Source: Diplosphaera chodatii (Eukaryota > Chlorophyta > Trebouxiophyceae > Prasiolales > Stichococcaceae). Taken from it: a DNA stretch of 64,000 bases. Both the position numbers and the translations under genes were made by a program. Below are positions 36,078 through 47,660 of the stretch, in pieces. Numbering within the stretch: the first letter of the stretch is position 1; every line of letters begins with the position of its first letter. Location: NCBI GenBank assembly GCA_032358165.1, contig JAALGY010000041.1, forward strand, positions 620,001 through 684,000, given 5' to 3'. Under the pieces are notes generated by a model. It made no database searches. It saw only the letters and a program-made list of their open reading frames with translations, and had not been told where the DNA came from.

Positions 36078-39000
36078 ATGTCCGGCCAGCAAGACACCAA
36101 GCTGGTCGTGGCAGCAACCGCAGCAGCCACCGCAGCCACCATCGGCATCGGCGCCCTCATTTGGTACCGCTATGCCTGGTCGGGGCAGGCGACCAGCAAG
36201 TCAACCCTGCGATCTGCGGAGCGTTCGGCGGCGTCACGGCAGCGCGGGGCGCGCGCAGCCCCTGGCGGACAGCCATCAGAGCAGACGGCAGCCACCGTCT
36301 CGGACGCATATGCCGAGGCGCGCGCCGGTCAGCAGCAGCGCCAGCACGAGCAGCAGCGGCAGCCGATCGGGGCGGCGGTGCCGCAGCGACCACCCCCGCC
36401 CAGCGGGCCGCCAGGGTCCCAGGTGCGGCTGAGCGGCGCGGCGGCCGCCATGCTGTCCATGGTGGCCGAGGACGAGGAGGAGGGCGAGGAGGAGGACGAC
36501 GCCGAGCAGCGGGCGCGGCAGCGGGAGCGTCAGCGCCAGCTCGAGCGCAACCGCCTCAGCTCCGCATCCGACCCGGCCCCGGTACTGCCGGCGCAGCAGC
36601 ACATCAGCCCGCCGCCGTCGCGGCCGCTGCCCCGCGCCGTGCAGGCGCTGGCGCAGCAGGACGGCGGCCCCAGCGTGCACGCCAACTCCGCGCCGGCGGT
36701 GTCGGAGGCGCCCCCGGCCAGTGCAGCAGCGGCGGCGCCGCCCCGGGAGCTGCCGGCGGGCACCGCCAACCCAGCAGCCCTGGCAAAGGCGTCCAAGTCG
36801 CTGTCGGCCATCTACAGCGCAGTCGGCAAGGGGGCGCCGCGCCGGAAGATGCCGGCTGCAGCCCGAGCAGAGCGCCTGGCGGCGAGCAATCAGGCGGACG
36901 GCCAGCTTTCCAGTGTCAATGCCTCGGCGGTCATCAGCCGCCCGGAGCCCAGCATGCGCGTAGGCAGCCTGACGTCGGACAGCAGCCTGGACTCGCGGCG
37001 CTCCGGCGGCCTGGCGGCCACATCAGGGCAGCGGTGGCCGCCTGGCGACGCGCACATGCCCCCATCACCGCTGGCGTCCGCTGCAGCGCCGCTCGCCGGC
37101 GACTTTGCCGGCGCCACGGCCTGGCCGGCCGGCGGGCTGCCCATGGCGCAGCCGCAGCAGCAGCTGGGGCAGCGCCGCGGCGTGACGATACCCGACTCGT
37201 CCAGCACTGCCAGCAGCAGCGTCACGTCGGTGGACGTGCGGTCGTCCAGCAGCAGCGCGCCCGGCAACAGCTTATCCGGCATGCGCCGCTCCAGCGTCAA
37301 CGATGCCAACACGGTAAGTGGGTCAGCTGCATGCCTGCTGTGATGCCACAACAACCCAACACCGCCCTTTCAGGTCTGATTCGGGGTATGCAACATGAAC
37401 CTACAATTGTGGTGTCCCTGGCATGCAGACGATGCCGCTGGGCAGCTTTGCGACCGTGCTGGAGCCAGCCAACGAGTCCAGTCTGCGGTCGGCGAGCGGC
37501 GGCATCAATGCGGTCCCGGAGGAGCTGGACTGGTGGGTGTTGCTGCACTGGTCGATGGCTCGTTGCATCGTTCTTCACCAGCCAGTCATGATGCTGAGCG
37601 GTCCCGCTGTCCAACAGGGAGCTCGACGGCGCTAACCTCGAGCTGTGCCGCCACGACGACGGCTCTCCGTGGCAGCTGGGGCAGGGCTCATTTGGCACGG
37701 TGCGATATCAGGCAGCTCTCTGACGGCAGCAGTTTCCAGATATTGTTTGCCATGGGTGCTAATGGCATGTCATATACAGGAGCCCTCAGCCTGCCAACCT
37801 TGCATGGTGCAGGTGTACAAGGCGCTGAGCCATGGCGTGCAACCCGTCGCGGTGAAGATCTTCCCGACGCATGCCACACCCCAGCAGCACGCCGAGTTCC
37901 AGCGCGAGGTGGTGCTGCTGAAGTCATGCCGCGACGGCAACATCGTGCAGTTCCTGGGCGCCAGCCAGACGGAGAGCCAGACGCTCATGATCACCGAGTG
38001 AGCGCTTTTCAGAGAAGCCTCTGCAACGCGCCCAGCTCAATGTCCATGCACCTCGGATCAGACAAAAGTGACGATAAGGTTCTGCTGTGTATATCCAGGT
38101 TTATGGAGAATGGTGACCTGTTCTCGGCGTTCCGGAATGACACTACAGGCAGCCTTCTGTGGTACAGGAGGTGCGCACACATCATGCTGTCCATGCAGCA
38201 TCTGCACGCTCGTCTGGAAATTCCTGGCAGCGCACTCCGGCAACGCTGAACGCACTGGTAATCACGCCTTATTCCACTTACTTCACAGCCAAGTTTCAAG
38301 CAAGTGTGGTCTGCTGCAGGGATAGCAGCGCTCGGGACGGCGCCGTGGAGCCAGGGCTTGGGCGTCAGATTGCGCTGGACATTGCACGCGGCCTGCACTT
38401 CCTGCACCGCCACTCTGTGGTACAGCCCACCTGTTGCTCGCAACTCGATCATATTGGCCGCCAATGCGACGGCGAGGCAGCAGCGCTGTACTGCTGCATT
38501 GTCATGTCAGGCTCTGTGGAACTCACACGTGTCGCCTTCTGGAGCCCTGCCTTCTGGAGCCCAACACCCATGCAATAGCCGGTGCCCTGTGTGTGCAGGT
38601 GCACTTCGACCTGAAGAGTCCCAACGTCCTGCTGGGCCGTGACAATGTGGCCAAGATTGCTGACGTGGGCCTGGCCAAGATCCTGCAGAAGGACTATGTG
38701 TCCTCGCTGCAGTCCTGCGGCACCTTTGCCTGGTCGGTGAGCGCCTCACACACATTTTTAGGGTTTCTCGCAAATGACTTCAGCAGGCGCGCATCCGTGG
38801 GTTGGGCGTTGCGCCAGGCATGTGCCCGCCGCGGCCAGCATGCATGCATATGACTCCTGGTTTGCTGCCGTGCAGGCCCCGGAGGTGCTGCTGGGGGCGC
38901 GCTGCTCCGAGAAGGTGGACATCTACGGCCTGGGCGTCATCCTGTGGGAGCTGGTCACCGGCGAGTCCCCCGCCCGCGGCCGCCTGCGCGCCGTGAGGTG

Positions 39001-39364
39001 CCCAAAGCCAGTATCGCCTGTTGAGAGTTTGGACACCTGCATCATGTGTGTCTTGTGTGTGTTCAAAAGCACGAGCAGAGCTCTGTCACAAGTCGGACGA
39101 AGCCACGCTGCCTGCTGGCAGGACTCGCCACCCCTGTGTTGCCCAGCCCAGCAGTTTCAGTGCTATGTCCTGGTTGCACGGCCATGCCTCCGGGGCATGT
39201 GACACGACTGCCGCTGACGAGCCGTGTGCTGCAGGGTGCCGGAGGAGTGCCCGCTGGCCATCGCGGACCTGATCACCCGGTGCATGGACAGCAAGCCGGG
39301 CAACCGGCCAAGCGCGAAGGACGTGGTGTTCATCCTCGGCGAGCAGGTGCAGGCGGCAGGCTGA
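36078..39364 (+). CDS. Membrane-anchored tyrosine-kinase-like (TKL, Raf-like) protein kinase
   Basis: Nine exons in phase: 36078-37313, 37429-37532, 37618-37699, 37813-37997, 38099-38170, 38320-38419, 38599-38736, 38876-38997, 39235-39364, giving 722 residues. Residues about 8-34 (VVAATAAATAATIGIGALIW) form one hydrophobic helix. A long low-complexity segment follows, rich in Ala, Pro, Gln, Ser and Arg with an acidic patch (EDEEEGEEEDDAEQ). The kinase domain is C-terminal: GQGSFGTVYKA, PVAVKIF (catalytic Lys), LHFLHRHSVVHFDLKSPNVL, AKIADVGLAKIL, CGTFAWSAPEVLL, DIYGLGVILWELVTGE, NRPSAKDVV. The HRD motif reads His-Phe-Asp and DFG reads Asp-Val-Gly; both metal-binding aspartates remain, so activity is plausible. 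The layout suggests a kinase tethered to a membrane by its N terminus. Confidence 0.93.
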
Positions 39365-39531
39365 CTTCCCATGACCATGCGCCTTGCACCCGAGCCAGGC
39401 ACCTGCCAGAGTGTGCTGAAAGCCAGGCGCTGTCCCCATTCTGTCACCAAGGACCCAGTGCGTTTGCGCTGCTGTGATGCCTGCGGCCAGCAGGCTGAGC
39501 ATGTCAGACATGCTTCGCGCAGGCCAAGGCG

Positions 39532-41579
39532 ATGGACAGGGCGCGCACGCGGCGGAGTCCGGGCGGCGCCCCCGAGCAGGCGACCTCCAAGGTGCGCCGA
39601 CGCCCATTCCACAGCAATATGGTTTCCTTGGGTGTGCGCTGCCTGCGAGCTTCGGCAGACTGGTGGCGACACAACCGCCTCCTGAAGCGCTTTGTTGCTG
39701 TCGGCTGTGCAGAGGGCGCCGGATGCGGAGTGCAGCGAGGACCTCATCTCCGCCATCGTGCACATGTGCCACGTGGTCGGCGGCCCGGCCAGCGGCATCA
39801 CGCGCGAGGAGGCCATCGCCGCTGCCACCTTCAAAGACGAGCTGCGCACGTACAAGTGAGTGGCCGCTACGCTGGCAGCCACATCTCAGCGGCAGTGGCA
39901 CCAGCACAGCTGGACCTCTGGTCGGCAAAGGGCAGAGGGCGCCGGCTGCTTCTGGTGCAATCGCTGCGCAGCTTGAAACTCCGCCTTGCCAGTGTTTCAA
40001 CCGTCAAACAGGTCGCTGTGGTTGACTGGTGTCCAAAGGGTTGAGCAGCCTTGAGTGCCACACTGGCTCTCTGTGCAGGATGTACGTGCGCGAGGTGCAG
40101 AAGACGCTGGTGCTGCCCAATGTGGAGACGGAAGGCAGCCCAAACCACCAGCGGCTGGTGTCGCTGGTCGAATCGCACCGCGCCGTGATGGTCATCTTCA
40201 TGCAGGTGTGCTGCCTGTGTGATTCGCCTGTTGTCCCCTTGCGTGCCACCCAACCGGCCAGTGTCCGATCGCGCACAGTCCAAAGCATGCGAGCACTGTT
40301 TGACTGACCTGTTGACAGAGGTTGTGAAGGCAGCAAGGCATGCATCCGTCACTCATGGCAGCTGTGCTGGTACCGCAGGAGCACACCAACACCATCCGGC
40401 GCTTCCAGTTCGTGAGCCTGCAGGAGGCGGCTGCCTATGTTGCAAAGGTTCGCCGCACGACCTTGTCCGCATGGGGGCTACCTTCCCACTGAGCTTGTGG
40501 TGGGTCTGACTCACGCTTCCTTGCAGACCCCACTGACGTGGTCATGTTGCTCTTTGCACAGGCAGAGAAGCCAGACCAGCGGGGGATGCAGCAGCAGGAG
40601 CTGACTGCCGCGCAGCCGTCGATGCCGTGGAACCTCATCCTGGAGTCCCTGGAACTTACAGAGCACCAACGCAAGGTACAGCCAGTCATCAAACGTTCTG
40701 GTCACTGCACTTCCCGCCTCACTGACTGCAAGCATGTACGCATGACTGCAAGCATGTATGCACGCTGTCCAGGCTCTGTGCCGCTGCTGCGAGGTGGTTG
40801 CCATGCGCAAGTGCCGATGTAATTCCCGTCGGACTTCCACGCGATATAGCTCCTTGCTCTTTGCAGTCGCTGGTGGCGGCGCGCAACATGGTGGTGCAGC
40901 GGCTGCGGGCGATCACGGACGAGCGCAAGCGCCTCATGGCCGCGCTGCACAGCTTCGTGCTGCAGGTTGGGAACCCTGGCAACGCGTGCAGAGGGTGCAA
41001 CACACCAGCATGTGGAAAACAGGTGCAGCTGCATGCATACGTGCACTTGGCTACGGAGACTGGCAGCGGCAAATGTGAGTCGGATGCGCTGCAGGCGCCG
41101 CAGTCGGGCGGGTTCGTGAGTGCGGTGGACCACAGCGAGGGGCTGAAGGCGAACCTGGAGGAGGAGGGCGCCCTGCTGCAGGACTTCCACATCGTGTTCA
41201 CCTGCAAGGTGGGCGCTGGAGCGCGTCACGGCGGCATGACATCATGGCCAACCATGCTGCATGGCGAGCCACAGACAGCCAGGCAGCCTGCAGCTGCCGG
41301 CGGGCATGGCGCTCGGACATCAAGCAGCTTGCAGTACGAGGGCTGTGTGCTGCGCAGACGCTGACGGCGCTGCAGCAGGCGCGGCTGGAGGTGGGCGCCT
41401 TCCCCTGCCTGCCGGACGCGATGACGGTGTGCGGGCTGCTGGCGGACCAGATGGCCGGCAAGCGCATCCCGGACGTGGCCGGCAGGGCGGCCGCACGCGA
41501 GCAGGGCGGCCCGGCGCCCGAGGAGCGGGACTCAAAGCACGGCGGCGGCGAGACCAGCGTCCGCGCCCGCAGCCTGTGA
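39532..41579 (+). CDS. Unknown algal protein with helical C-terminal domain
   Basis: Eight exons are proposed: 39532-39591, 39713-39855, 40079-40205, 40379-40447, 40562-40675, 40867-40965, 41095-41208, 41358-41579 (315 residues). The N terminus is basic (MDRARTRRSPGGAPE). Then come two helical blocks (CSEDLISAIVHMCHVVGGP and VREVQKTLVLPNVE) and a later region predicted helical (NMVVQRLRAITDERKRLMAAL), followed by LQDFHIVFTCKTLTALQQAR and VGAFPCLPDAMTVCGLLADQ. I do not recognise a named domain. The last block reminds me of sequence found after the leucine zipper in some algal bZIP proteins, but no basic region or zipper is present, so this is weak. The acceptor of exon 5 has an alternative (40527) in another phase. 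The start codon is only 167 bases after the stop of the TKL kinase gene. Confidence 0.72.
40725..40762. repeat. Short tandem duplication in an intron
   Basis: A unit of about 18-20 bases (ending GCAAGCATGTA) is present twice in the intron after 40675. There is no coding effect. Confidence 0.75.
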
Positions 41580-42606
41580 GCGCCTAACGCTGCACTCGTC
41601 AGCAGCAGCGCGGCCTGGACGCTGCATGCAAGGTCCGCAGCAGCATGCCAGCAGCGACGCCGGGGCTGAAGCAGCACCCTCGCCTGCAGCTCCGTCTGCA
41701 GCTGCGCGGCCTATGATGGCATGAACAAAGGGGCACCACGCTCTGGCATGTGCGCGGTAAGGACAAGCTGCGGCTGCAGCACGAGGCGGTGCGGGCGCCC
41801 TGGAGGGCCTGCAGCTGCAGCTACAGAACCCCGGACAGGGGACCATGGTAGGTCAGAGAAGCACCATGCACACTACAGAGCGGCCATATTGGTGCAGCAG
41901 CCCCACGAGAGGATATGAAGAGGTGTCACCATTCATTCAGGCTGCCATAGCGCAGCCAGTGCCAGACCTCGCTGCACAGCATTGCCGCCTGTGTATTGCG
42001 CTGCAACCTTGGCTTTTACAGCCAGTGCAGCCTCCACACAGCGACACATGAGCTGCATGAGTGGCGGTACACCAATCACTGTGCTTGGCACTCAGAGTAG
42101 GATAGCAGTAGGTTGTCTGTCGATTTTTGCTGCACAGCCGTGCCCGCGGATCACAAGCGCATTATGGGTCATCAGATCACGGCTTCTTTGCGAACTGCAC
42201 ACTGGTCTGTTGAACGGTGTCTTATTTCCTCGGTAGTAGTAACGACAACAGACCAGGAGCAGTAGTGGAAAGGTTGCTTGTTAGTTGCTATGTCCGGCTC
42301 GCTGGCAGCGCAGCTCAATGTCAATCTGTAAGGGCACACATCCCCCACATCCAGGCCGGTGTTCACCCCATCAATCCTGCCCGCCAGCTGAGGCAACGCT
42401 TCCAGGAGTACACCCGTGGTCCTGCAGCACTAACACAAGCACTTCAAATGCTGCAAGCTGCTGCACAGATGATCATGGGATACACACTGTGGTTCGCACT
42501 ACATTGAGCCACCTACGGCAGTCCCAGTCAATTGCAGGCACACTCACCAGAGGCCTGACAGCGTCGCAGGTCGTCAAGCGGCAGCTACCAGCAGCACAGC
42601 AGGCTG
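41580..42606. other. Intergenic region between convergent genes
   Basis: Frames of up to 148 codons at 42217-42731 have no motif, and part of them overlaps the true last exon of the histidinol-phosphatase on the other strand. Most of this stretch is probably 3' leader sequence. Confidence 0.4.
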
Positions 42607-44863
42607 TCAGGAGTGCTCCTCCCATGCCAACAGCCGCACGGCCTCAGCGTGCACAGCGGGGTCGCCGGCTGCCAGGACCTCGCCTGCACCAGGTTTTAGG
42701 GTTTGTGACACACCCCGTTGCTCATCGATGACAACGCGCCGCGACCAAACACCTGCCTGTCCCGGCATGCACTTGATAAATGCATGAACCCATGAACCAT
42801 GAACCCGCAGGTTGGTTTAGTCATCGTCTCTGTTCACATGTCAGGATTCATTCACATGTCAGGATACAAACAACAGGCTGCAGCGCACCATCCAGCGCAT
42901 CCAGCGCATATGCGTGGGACGGCGTGGTGGTCCACCTGATGGCCTCCCCCTGCAGCGCGCCCAAGTGCCAAACATGTGTTGAGAATCAACAACTCGGTGT
43001 CAGTCACACGCTCCAAGTCCTCCTGCCCACGACCCTCTTCCTTGTGCAGTGGTGACGCGGCACAGGCGGTGGCAACCACAAAGCAGACACCGCAGCCGAC
43101 GCAGGGCCCGCTGGTCGCCGTGGGGACCCAACACCGCACCCGCCAGTTGGTGATCGCGCCGCCTGCGCCCTGCACGATGGGCACCAGCGCGAGGAAGTCG
43201 TACGGCTTCATGTCCGCCTCCACCACCTGCGCGAGCACGTGCCTGCTGCTTCAGCAAGCCGTCATGGGAGTCATGAGGCTGTGAAGTCATGTGGATCGAA
43301 TGGCATAATGGTAGGCAGACAGCTGCTGATGCTCACGCCGGTCAGCTGCCAAGTGATGAGTCCATCCACCAGATGTGCTATGTGCTCACCAGGTCAACAA
43401 AGCCGGCGGCCAGCAGCCCGTACGCATAGCAGTCGCAGCCGTACAGGTCCAGCTTCGCGGCGTCGCGCACGCGGGCGAAGGCAGCTGCGCTGGCGCCCGC
43501 AAACATGTGCGGGGTCGTGGCGTACAGGTACGCTGCGTCGATGGCGCCGCACCGGCGAGTCTGCACCGGCTCACCTGCGCAGCATGGCGGCAAGATTTGC
43601 ATTCCGGTAAAGGTGGAGAGACATCGACAGGCACTCACTCATGCTAAGCCCAGGCTGATGTGCTGCTCTAATGTCTATGCAGACTGTGATGCGTCACACT
43701 GCCGGCAGCAAGATAGTGGTGCAGACCACACTGAAGCACGGTAGTCTTTCATGAGGTTGCAAGCCGTTACATGCTGCATGGGTGCATGTGGGCGCCATTG
43801 ACAGTGCCGCAGCACGAGCTGCACACAGCCGCTGCGGTGTGACGCGGGCATACGCTCTATGAGAGCGAGAAAGGGGCCGCCAGCACAGCCGCCGCGCCCC
43901 AAAGACATCCCTCAGCAGCTGAGGCAGGCGTCCATTCTTGCATGCAGGGCCATGCAACCATCCTTCGCCCCTTCGATGATGGGCAGTCCAGCAATGGGTC
44001 TTCATTGGAGTCGCACCATTGAGGGTGGTGGGCTGCCCAGCGACGCCCAGCCAGCGCTCCCGTGTGATGGGCTGGTCTAATATGCCGAGCACGGGCACGC
44101 CATCATCCAGCAGTGCGATGAGGGTCCCCCACACCGGCTTTCCTGCAGCATGGCAGAAAGGGACCTGTCCATGTCCATGACCCTTGCTTTGTGGACTGTT
44201 CTGGCCCCAATCGTGCAGTGACTGGTATGGCGTCTGGCCCTTGAGACAGACAGACAGGTATCATTGCAGCTGGTGGCCATGGTCACCTGTGATGAAGCTC
44301 TTCGTGCCATCTATGGGGTCCAGCACCCAGAGGAACCTTGAGTCACTGCCGCCACCCATGCCATCCTCCTCACCTGCGCAGGATCACCCAGTTCGACGAT
44401 CAAGCTTCTGCAGCATGCATGTAGGTAGGCGGTGGGAACCATGGCACTTGCACAGCAGCAGCGGGAATTAGCACCGAAAATGGCGTGATCTGGAACGCGC
44501 TCAGCCAGCAATCGCCTCATGGCCGCCTCAGCCTCGCGGTCTGCCTTCGTGACTGGGCTCTCGTCCGCCTTGCTATCGACTATGAGTTTTGACCTGCAGG
44601 GCGGGTTACCCAATCCTTATCCTCAGTATGCAGCCGAATGGCAGTTGGAAGCGTGCACACATGCCTATCTTATAACCCGTCAGATAGGTGGGTGTTGACG
44701 GGGCGACCAGCACCGCAGTGGACATGTGCAGGTCACGGATCAACGGGTAGTGCCTGAAGTAGCTCGTCGTGACGCCTGCGGCGGTCTCAGCAAGCTCGTG
44801 TGCAAGCGCCACAAAGTCTCTATAGTCCGACTGCGCATCAACCTGCGCTGCACTGCTTGCCAT
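42607..44863 (-). CDS. HISN: Histidinol-phosphate phosphatase, IMPL2/HisN type
   Basis: Eight exons in phase: 44863-44754, 44593-44475, 44373-44287, 44142-44017, 43574-43390, 43226-43140, 42949-42889, 42683-42607, giving 283 residues. It belongs to the inositol-monophosphatase superfamily; plant IMPL2 hydrolyses histidinol phosphate in histidine synthesis. Metal-site motifs: KADESPVTKADREAEAAM, IFGEE, WVLDPIDGTKSFITG and YGCDCYAYGLLAAGFVDLV. VEADMKPYDFLALVPIVQGA and NWRGEAIRW follow, and the last exon gives VLAAGDPAVHAEAVRLL. The first intron must start with GC (TTCAG|GCACTA) to give the family spacing between YFR and the ESPVT block. No obvious transit peptide follows the ATG at 44863; the frame stays open upstream to 45076, so a longer form is possible. 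It is divergent from the glycosyltransferase gene. Confidence 0.93.
42830..42862. repeat. Short tandem duplication in an intron
   Basis: A unit of about 18 bases containing CACATGTCAGGA appears twice in the last intron of the histidinol-phosphatase gene. Confidence 0.7.
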
Positions 44864-45682
44864 GATGGCCACAGTATGGAGCTGGCTGGGCGACGGTCTT
44901 AACAATCGTTGCCGATCAGAAGGTTGACCTGGCGGCCTGGATGAGCGCCACCACTTTTGCCGTGTGATATACGAACTCTGAGGCTGTATGTGGCTGCTGC
45001 AACTCTGTGCATGCGTAGCGCAGATATGCCTTGGACTTTGGATGTTATGGGTGATCATCGTCGTCGTCATCATCAATGCTGAAATGCGATGCGGCGGTGC
45101 CAGCAGTTATGCGCTGTGGCTGCAAGCACGGGCCCAGCCAATTACTGCGATGCTCTCCATTACGGCGACGTCAGTCAACAAGCAGAACATGATCAAACAT
45201 AAGCCGCACGACGACAAGAGGCAACAGATCATGTTGACGAGGTCAGATGCAAGTCGAGGAAGCAGGTCATGCGGCATGCAACTTGCTGTAGCCTGCATCA
45301 GGCTCACCGACAAAGCCAAGTTTCCAACCCAATAGTCCCGATTGAAGGGAACGTGTATCGACCTGTCTCCACTCTCTCCAGCATAGCAGCTCGGCTTCAT
45401 AAAAAGCAAACTCCTGCGCACACCTGTCGCATGCGCCAATCTAGTAATCATTTGTCACTTTGCTAACAAGTTAATAGAGAGCTTAGAAGATCCAGGTAAT
45501 GATGCGTTGATGTCATAACCGGCACGCATAGAGCACCTCATTCAGGTCAGGCGTGAAGCTCCGCGCTTGAGCATGCTGGCATGGTCACCGGGTGAGCTGC
45601 GTTAAGCGTTCCTACAGCAGATCTAGCATGCCGCAACATGCGGCAGCTGTGAGACTGAGAGTCGCGATGCACTGGATGAAGG
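44864..45682. promoter_or_regulatory. Divergent promoter region, HISN and PLOD-like glycosyltransferase
   Basis: 819 bases lie between start codons. There is a GAT/CGTCGTCATCATC-like low-complexity patch near 45055-45075. No other feature is seen. Confidence 0.35.
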
Positions 45683-47520
45683 ATGCACCGCAGAGCGCTC
45701 TGCAGCTGCCTGCTGTGCAGGCGGAGTGGGTGGCTGAGGGGTGTGACGCCAAAGCTGCTGCGGCCACTTGCATTCCTGCTGGCCTTTGCATGGGTCGTGT
45801 GGCTGTTCTGGTCCAAGCCGCACACCCAGCTGCGAACCAGCACCACGTTCACAGAGCCGTGCCGGCATGCTGCCTGCCGGCAGTTGGAGCGGCAGCAGAT
45901 CGGCAGAGCAAAGCGCACCTATGTAAGAGGTACGGTTGCGAAAGGCGGGCGCGGGATGACTGTCAAGCTGGCACTGTGCCGTTGCACGCACCACGATATT
46001 GACTGCTTTCTCTGTGTGATGCTGCATGGTGGCTTGTGTTGCGGCTATAAAAAGACAAGCTGCCACATGCCTCTGTAGGGACAACTGCTGTTCATGTGGC
46101 AGCGGTGTCCAGCGGAGAGGTGCATCCCTACCCGCGCGTCAACAACACAGAGCGCTGGCAAGCGTTGCGCGACAGCTGCCCATACCCCTTTACGATCCTG
46201 GGCCAGGGAGAGGTGTGGACCGGCGACCGCAGCGTCACCAACAACAAGCTGTTCTTCTACATGAAGTGAGCGCAGCCATGCCCCTCCAACCTTGCTCAGC
46301 TGTTTGCCACTGCGCATGAGGCACCTGCACCGTGCCATTTGATGGAGGGTGAGCGCAGGTCATCCTAAAGCAACGATACGAAATGCAGATGGCTTCAGAC
46401 GCTACCAGCAGAGGACATCGTCATCATCGTTGATGCACACGACGTCCTGTTCTTCCCCTGCCAGCGGGACATCGTGGCTGAATATCATGCTGCAGGTAGG
46501 TGCTGATGTGATCATCAGACCGTGATGACAACTATTGCATCAGGCATGCTCATCAAAGATGCCTCTTGCCTCACCTCATGCTGCAGGTGTCGACATTCTT
46601 TTTGGTGCTGACTACAACGCCTTCCCAGATGAATTGCTGGCTCAGTACTACCCGGACAGCCCAAAGGCGCAGCAGCACGGCACGCCACAGAGGTGCTGTC
46701 CACCCGCCTCATGACCACCATACGGCTGATGGAGGCTGTGGGCCCAGCAAGGTGTTGCATGTCCAACGTACAGCATTACTTGACATGAGCAAGCTGGGCC
46801 AGCATGCGCCACACAGGTACTTGAACTGCGGAGGCATGATAGGGTACGTGGAGGACATCCTGTACTACATTGCGCGCCACTTCATCCAGACTGGACGCGG
46901 CCACGAGGCCTTCAAGGACCAGCGCTTCTGGACAGACATGTTTTTGGCCCAGGTGCCGTGGCCCACAGCACGTGTGCTGTCTGTTGCGTCAGCAAGTGTG
47001 CATATGAGAACTGTTCCAAGGGGTGAGGCATCATTCGTAAGCTGTTTGCGGCCCGCACTTAGGAGCGTTATGGTCTCTGCAGGTGCATAAGCGGGGGGCA
47101 CACCTTGGGGAGGAACCGACACTGGGGCTGGATTATGAGGGCCGTGTTTTTCAGATGTTCCGTGGCGAAGACAAGTGCGTGGCTGCAATGCTGCGCTCAT
47201 GCCATCTGCCAGCTCAGACCTTGGACAGATGAATGTGTGCTATCTGTGTGTGCACATACCACTCAGATGCAATCTCCACGGAAGACTCGTCTGTGTGTGG
47301 CTTGATGCCGGGACAACAGGCAGCAATGCAACATTTCATGCTGTGCAGAGGCTGCTGGAGCATGGACCTGAAGACCAAAGGCGTCAGCGCGGCAAAACGC
47401 TGTCCTGACCTGTACGACAGTGACGCCTGCATTTTGCATGGACCCGGCTTCAACAAGAAGGTGTTCTGGTTTGAGTTTATACCTCAGTGGCGGGCAGCCA
47501 ATGCTACCGAGTTGTACTGA
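45683..47520 (+). CDS. PLOD/procollagen-galactosyltransferase-like glycosyltransferase, type II membrane protein
   Basis: Seven exons in phase: 45683-45929, 46079-46265, 46389-46495, 46587-46692, 46817-46952, 47083-47174, 47349-47520, giving 348 residues. A basic N terminus is followed by one hydrophobic helix (LLRPLAFLLAFAWVVWLFW, residues about 24-42), typical of a Golgi type II enzyme. The lumenal part shows family blocks of the PLOD glycosyltransferase domain: KLFFYMKWLQTLPAED, then IVIIVDAHDVLFF (the metal-binding Asp motif seen as VDSYDVVF in PLOD), GADYNAFPDE, RYLNCGGMIGYVEDI, WTDMFLAQ, LDYEGRVFQMF and ACILHGPGFNKK. No lysyl hydroxylase domain follows. It likely transfers sugar to an unknown acceptor; animal relatives modify hydroxylysine in collagen. 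The exon 6-7 junction is the least certain. Confidence 0.88.
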
Positions 47521-47660
47521 AGTGAGCTGAGTGCGGACGCAACCATGAAGCATGCAGTTCCGCAACAGCTGCCGACCATGACCATTCAACAACAAGGCGA
47601 ACAGAATGCTTTAAAACCAGATCAACTTCAACGATGCGGCACTGCTGCCCATCACACTGG

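Noticed and set aside
36161..37591. Plus-strand frame of 476 codons, the longest in that region after the real one
   Set aside because: It is an Arg/Ala/Gly-rich shadow of TKL kinase exon 1 caused by high GC at third positions.
42217..42731. Plus-strand frames after the unknown gene
   Set aside because: No motif; the right part overlaps the true last exon of histidinol-phosphatase on the other strand.
46043..46056. TATAAAAAG sequence resembling a TATA box
   Set aside because: It lies in an intron of the glycosyltransferase gene, just before exon 2, and no start codon context follows it.
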